Made by a program: the position numbers and the translations under genes
In this document: positions 60,230 to 64,000 of the stretch, piece by piece
How the letters are laid out: each line of letters begins with the position of its first letter
Numbering within the stretch: the stretch's first letter is position 1
The notes under the pieces: model-generated
What the model was told of the DNA's origin: nothing
The model's database searches: none
The model's input: the letters and a program-made list of their open reading frames with translations, nothing else
Source of the DNA: Nocardia shimofusensis NBRC 100134
GTDB taxonomy: Bacteria > Actinomycetota > Actinomycetes > Mycobacteriales > Mycobacteriaceae
Reading direction: 5' to 3'
DNA: 64,000 bases
Assembly (NCBI RefSeq): GCF_001613125.1
Contig: NZ_BDBT01000007.1
Span: 124,001-188,000 of the forward strand

Positions 60230-61201
60230 TCATCGAGCGGTAGCGGTCCGGAAGCGTCCGGGCGGCTGACCGGTGGTGCGCCGCAACAACCGGTTCAGGG
60301 TGGTCGCGTCGGCCAGTCCGACAGCGTGCGCGACCTCGGTGACGCTGCGGTGCGGATCGCGCAGCAGGTCCAGCGCGCTCTCCACTTTGATGCGCTGGGC
60401 GAACCGGATCGGTGACAGACCGGTGGCCGCGTGGACCCGCCGTGCCAATGTGCGCGACGACATGTGGGCGGCGGCGGCCAGTTCGTCGAGGCGGATCGGC
60501 TGATCGAGGTGGTCGAGCACATAGCGCTCGACGGTGACCAGATCCGGGTCCAGGTCGCGGTAGACGGCACTTCGCCGAAACGGCGTCTGCGAAATACGCG
60601 GCGCCACAGCGATTCTCGACGACACGATCCCGGCGATCGCCGGACCGAACTCGTCCTCGATGATCGCCAGCAGCAGGTCGACATGTCCGAGTGCCGCGCC
60701 CGCGGTGAGTGCCGGACCATCGCGGATGAGCATGCGATCGGCGTCGACCCGGCAGCGCGGATAGCGTGCGGCGAACAGGCCCGCCAGCCACCACGTCGTG
60801 GTCACGGTCCGTTCGTGCAGCACACCCGCCTCGGCCGCGAGGAAGGTGCCGGTACAGGAGGCGGCGACGCGGGATCCGCCCTCCGATCCGGCGGCGAGCC
60901 ATGCCGCCGCGGCGCGTAGCTCGGGATCGTTCATCCGACGTTCGACCTCGGTCGCGCCCGATTCGCCGATTCCGGGGACGACCACCCACGGGCGTGCAGG
61001 TCCGGTGTCGGACAGGGGAATCGCGGGTATCGACATCCCGCCGCGCAGAGCGATCGTGCCGATGTCGCCGCCGACGACCCGGACATCGACGGATGCGTGG
61101 GCGCCGGTGTGACTACGGGTGATCGCCTCGGCCAGGTCGACGGTGGCGGCGACCCCGACCGGTCCCGAACCCGGCACGACGAGCAGGTCGATCTCGAGCA
61201 T
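60230..61201 (-). CDS. GlxA-type AraC regulator with DJ-1/PfpI domain
   Basis: A 323-residue regulator. The N-terminal 185 residues are a DJ-1/PfpI-like domain (IDLLVVPGSGPVGVAATVDLAEA; AASCTGTFLAAEAGVLHERTVTTTWW holds the nucleophile-elbow position, Cys about 140). Two HTHs follow at about 225-320 (LAAAAHMSSRTLARRVHAATGLSPIRFAQRIKVESALDLL). ATG 61201 has no ribosome site, but TATTCT lies 7-12 bp upstream, so a leaderless transcript is likely. It is divergent from the tautomerase gene across 73 bp and probably controls it. Confidence 0.88.
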   Translation of the reverse strand: MLEIDLLVVPGSGPVGVAATVDLAEAITRSHTGAHASVDVRVVGGDIGTIALRGGMSIPAIPLSDTGPARPWVVVPGIGESGATEVERRMNDPELRAAAAWLAAGSEGGSRVAASCTGTFLAAEAGVLHERTVTTTWWLAGLFAARYPRCRVDADRMLIRDGPALTAGAALGHVDLLLAIIEDEFGPAIAGIVSSRIAVAPRISQTPFRRSAVYRDLDPDLVTVERYVLDHLDQPIRLDELAAAAHMSSRTLARRVHAATGLSPIRFAQRIKVESALDLLRDPHRSVTEVAHAVGLADATTLNRLLRRTTGQPPGRFRTATAR

Positions 61202-61274
61202 GTGGCAAGAATAGGCAATTTCTTGTCCATCTCGCCACTTCTTCCGGCCGCACAGCGTTCGTAGCGTGATCGGC

Positions 61275-61730
61275 ATGCCATTTCTGCACATCCGAACGTC
61301 CGCGGGCGCCTTTTCCGAGGCCGCCATCGACACCTTGGCCGCCCGACTCACCGAGGCGAGTTGGCGCGCCGAATCCCTTCCGGACACCTCGGAAGCGAGG
61401 ATGTACGCGGTGGCCTTCCACGACGAGATCCCCTCCGGGCGCACCTACTGCGGCGGCCTGAAGGCCGATGAACTGGTCGCGCTGGTGCTCGTCGACTTCA
61501 CCGTCGGCGAGGGCGTCCTCGATCCGGTCCGCCGCGTTCGATTCGCCGCCGACCTGGAACGCGCCGCTCGCGACATCGCTACCGATCTCGGTGGCAGGCG
61601 GCTGGTCACTTCGGTCACCTTCGACGAAGTGCCCGACGGCCGCTGGGGCCGGGGCGGCCGGATCATCCGGCTGCCGGAGATGGCGGCCGCCGCCGGATTC
61701 GAGCACCTGCGCGAGATCGCCGCGAGATAG
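61275..61730 (+). CDS. Tautomerase-superfamily protein
   Basis: A 151-residue protein beginning MPFLHIRTSAGAFSE. Processing of Met would expose Pro1, the catalytic base of 4-oxalocrotonate tautomerase-type enzymes; I therefore choose ATG 61275 over a GTG at 61266. The length suits two fused beta-alpha-beta units, each about 60-70 residues. A second unit begins near residue 60 (DELVALVLVDFTVGEGVLD). The substrate (an enol/keto acid) is unknown. It is divergent from the GlxA-type regulator. Confidence 0.8.
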   Translation: MPFLHIRTSAGAFSEAAIDTLAARLTEASWRAESLPDTSEARMYAVAFHDEIPSGRTYCGGLKADELVALVLVDFTVGEGVLDPVRRVRFAADLERAARDIATDLGGRRLVTSVTFDEVPDGRWGRGGRIIRLPEMAAAAGFEHLREIAAR

Positions 61731-61868
61731 AGGCGGCCACCGACCCGTTGGGCGAGGATCGGCTGCGCGCGCACGGCCCCGTCGGCGACGATTCGCCGCG
61801 GCCGGCCTCTAGGCTCTACGGCAACCGCGCACCGCGGCGGAGCTTGTCGAGTCCCGGAGGAGTTCGAG

Positions 61869-63386
61869 ATGTTCACCGTGCCAACGGCGCGACGCGTGCT
61901 GACCGTGTCGCTGGTCGTCGCATCCGCCTCGACGATGTGCGTTTCCGCGGCATCGGCACGGGAGGATGATCGTCCCAATGTGGTGATGATCCTCGCCGAC
62001 GACCTCGATGCGGTGACCACTCCGGTGTGGGAGGCCATGCCGCGTACGGCCGAGTTGATCCGCGACCGCGGTGTCGAATTCACCGAGGGATTCGCGCCGC
62101 TGCCGATCTGTTGCGCGGCCCGCTCCTCCATCCTGACCGGGAACTACGGTCACAACACCGGGGTGCTGACCAACGCGGGCCCGGTCGGCGGCTTCGAGAC
62201 GTTCCGCGCCAACGGCAACGAGTCGCGCACCTTCGTCACCGCCCTGCACGACAGCGGGTACCGGACCGGCATGGCGGGGAAATACCTCAACGGTCTCGAG
62301 GACGATCCCGGTCACATCCCGCCCGGCTGGGACGACTGGAACGCCGGTGTCGACAACTTCCTGTACGCCGGCTACAACTACACCCTCAACGAGAACGGCC
62401 GCTTCGTGAAATACGGTGTGGCGCCGCAGGATTACCAGACCGACGTGGTCGCCGAGAAATCGCGGCGATTCATCACCGAATCGGCCGCCTCCGGACAGCC
62501 CTTCTTCTGGTACGCGGCGTCGACCGCACCGCATTTCCCGATTCCGCCCGCCCCGCGCCACGTCAGCGACACCGCGCCCACGGCCGCGCCGCGCTCGCCG
62601 AACTATCAGGAGGCCGACGTCTCCGACAAACCCACCTGGCTGATCGACACAGCGCTCCCCCGAGCCGCGACGATCGAGGCGACCAACGACGTCGACTACA
62701 CCAACCGGCTGGGCGCGCTGAAATCACTCGACGAGATGGTGGCGGGCATCGTGACGACCCTCGCCGAGACCGGCGAGCTCGACAACACCTACCTGGTCTT
62801 CACCTCCGACAACGGCTACAGCCTCGGCGCGCATCGCCTGACCCAGAAGATGGCGCCCTACGAAGAATCCATGCGAGTGCCGCTCGCGATCGCGGGGCCG
62901 AATATCGCGAGCGGGCGCTCCGATGCCATGGCGCTGTCGATCGATCTCGCACCCACCGTTCTCGACTGGGCCGGCATCACCGGGACGGACCGGATGGACG
63001 GCCGCTCACTCACCGCTGTGCTGGGTGGTGAGAGAAGTTCGTGGCGAACGGATTTCGCCGCCGAGTACGGCGGCGCGGGCTACACCGGACGGGACGGCAT
63101 CGCCCAGGAGCAGATCCCCGGCACGGAGACACCGCTGGTCTACGCCGTGGACATGCCGTCCTGGGTCGGGATCCGCAACCAGCGCTACCTCTATGTGCGC
63201 TGGTACGAACGCGAACGTCCCCTCCCCGAACGGGAATACGAGCTCTACGACCTGCACACCGATCCCTACCAACTCACCAACCTCATCAAGACTCCCGAAG
63301 GCCGGGCCGCGCACGCCGACCTGATCGCCGACCTCGACCGCCGGTTGAACGAGCTGGCGACCTGCGCGGGCACGGACTGTCACTGA
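61869..63386 (+). CDS. Exported sulfatase with altered CxPxR signature
   Basis: A 505-residue alkaline-phosphatase-superfamily sulfatase. The signal peptide spans about 1-30 (VLTVSLVVASASTMCVSAASA). Metal ligands: D44, D45 (ILADDLD) and TSDNGYSLGAHR (about 315). The active-site signature normally CxPSR is CCAAR (C81, R85): Pro and Ser are both Ala. Cys-to-formylglycine conversion tolerates Ala at the third position in some systems, so activity is possible but not certain. A typical C-terminal YELYDLHTDPYQLTNL follows. ATG 61869 has GGAGGAG upstream. The substrate is unknown. Confidence 0.88.
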   Translation: MFTVPTARRVLTVSLVVASASTMCVSAASAREDDRPNVVMILADDLDAVTTPVWEAMPRTAELIRDRGVEFTEGFAPLPICCAARSSILTGNYGHNTGVLTNAGPVGGFETFRANGNESRTFVTALHDSGYRTGMAGKYLNGLEDDPGHIPPGWDDWNAGVDNFLYAGYNYTLNENGRFVKYGVAPQDYQTDVVAEKSRRFITESAASGQPFFWYAASTAPHFPIPPAPRHVSDTAPTAAPRSPNYQEADVSDKPTWLIDTALPRAATIEATNDVDYTNRLGALKSLDEMVAGIVTTLAETGELDNTYLVFTSDNGYSLGAHRLTQKMAPYEESMRVPLAIAGPNIASGRSDAMALSIDLAPTVLDWAGITGTDRMDGRSLTAVLGGERSSWRTDFAAEYGGAGYTGRDGIAQEQIPGTETPLVYAVDMPSWVGIRNQRYLYVRWYERERPLPEREYELYDLHTDPYQLTNLIKTPEGRAAHADLIADLDRRLNELATCAGTDCH

Positions 63387-63511
63387 CCTCGTCCGTGCCG
63401 ATGACGGGACCGGTTCGCACGCCGACCTGTTCGATTCATGCTCCCCCGACGACGCTCGGCAGCCGCCGGAGCGCGTGATCCCCTGAGTCGCTCGGCAACA
63501 GATCCGGTTGT

Positions 63512-64000
63512 TCAGTCGGAGTCCGGTCCCGGAATCGCGACTCCCGCGGCCCGCAGCTTCACTTCCACGAGCGTGGTTAGTCGCGCCGTGGCCGAATCAC
63601 GCTCCTCGGCGTAATCCCGGATCAACCGATAGCGGGTCCCGGTCTCGGTGCGAGCCTGGAAGGCGGTCACGACCTTCAACAGTGCCGGGTTCGCGAGATA
63701 GGTCTCGGCCATGTCCTCGGCGAGTTCGGGTATGCGAGGGTCGTACGGCTTCCAGGTCGCGGCTTCCAGGGCGCGCTTGTTCAAGACGATGAAGCGGGGA
63801 TCGTCGAGCGCGTGCTCGAGATCGTCGAGATATTCGTCGAATCCGTCGGGGACAAGCGCTTTCGCCAACACCAGTCCCTCCCGCGAGGCCGCCGCCTGCT
63901 CCGGAGTGAGGCCGAGATCGAGCATCCGTTCCAGTAATGTCACGACGCGTTCCGGCAGCAGGGCCCGGTCGCCGTCCGCCAACCGCCGTACGGTGGCCCG
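63512..64000 (-). CDS. MerR family regulator, C-terminal part (cut by window end)
   Basis: The minus-strand frame is open to the last base, so the start lies outside the window. At least 162 residues are visible: RRLADGDRALLPERVVTLLERM is the linker end and LVPDGFDEYLDDLEHALDDPRF with later LVPDGF/NPALLKVVTAFQARTE-type segments form the effector domain. It is clearly paralogous to the MerR protein at 47135-47923, with about two thirds identity over the shared region by eye. Its DNA-binding domain and target cannot be seen. The 125 bp between it and the sulfatase gene hold nothing recognisable. Confidence 0.85.
   Translation of the reverse strand, partial: RATVRRLADGDRALLPERVVTLLERMLDLGLTPEQAAASREGLVLAKALVPDGFDEYLDDLEHALDDPRFIVLNKRALEAATWKPYDPRIPELAEDMAETYLANPALLKVVTAFQARTETGTRYRLIRDYAEERDSATARLTTLVEVKLRAAGVAIPGPDSD

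Overview
The window is high-GC actinobacterial DNA with gene content typical of the Mycobacteriales. It has a DosR/DosS-type hypoxia two-component pair, an Acg-like protein, an ECF41 (SigJ-type) sigma factor, a GH15 trehalase/glucoamylase-like enzyme, a monooxygenase-truncated hemoglobin chimera and many TetR, MerR and AraC regulators. A Nocardia-like organism is the best guess, inferred from gene content and not proven. I recognised no rRNA, tRNA, CRISPR array, phage or complete insertion sequence.

Region 1 (about 0.3-11.8 kb) is a dormancy/hypoxia-type island: a beta-phosphoglucomutase/GH65 phosphorylase fusion, a CBS pair protein, a flavodoxin-like protein, a PEP synthase-like enzyme, a 30-residue membrane peptide directly abutting a DosR-type regulator, its heme-GAF kinase, an Acg-like protein and a PfkB kinase. 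Together they suggest rerouting of sugar phosphate and PEP metabolism under low oxygen.

Region 2 (11.8-25.9 kb) is made of small modules. These are an FtsX/LolD-type ABC exporter with a TetR gene, an SDR-MBL operon with a divergent TetR and a perfect palindromic operator, a beta-propeller protein paired with a MoaD-like ubiquitin-fold protein, a TetR/hydrolase pair, a secreted DUF5995 protein, a zinc alcohol dehydrogenase, a SigF/SigB-type sigma factor and an AraC regulator.

Region 3 (25.9-42.1 kb) starts with a decayed remnant. It then has a methyltransferase, a CopB-type copper P-ATPase under a CsoR-type operator, two tandem DUF7144 membrane proteins, an MFS exporter, a GH15 enzyme, a membrane hydrolase, a TetR with a doubled operator, a cold-shock-domain protein and a duplicated piece of it, an HspR-like regulator, a lipocalin, an SDR-DUF2867 protein and a photolyase.

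Region 4 (42.1-51.8 kb) looks like a CoA-thioester catabolic regulon: CoA-transferase, cyclase-family hydrolase and MmgE/PrpD in one overlapping operon; a second CoA-transferase; and a CitE-like lyase with an IclR regulator. Three promoter regions share a GTTTC-N7-GAAAC palindrome, one copy being imperfect. Two pseudogene fragments and a MerR-controlled hydrolase operon lie inside the region.

Region 5 (51.8-64 kb) carries an FAD oxidoreductase with SigJ, a 34-residue peptide gene with its own terminator, the hemoglobin chimera, a nitroreductase, a thioesterase, a zinc dehydrogenase, an SRPBCC protein, a YihY/BrkB membrane protein, a DUF4236 protein, a GlxA-type regulator divergent from a tautomerase, an exported sulfatase with an altered signature, and a MerR paralogue cut by the window end.
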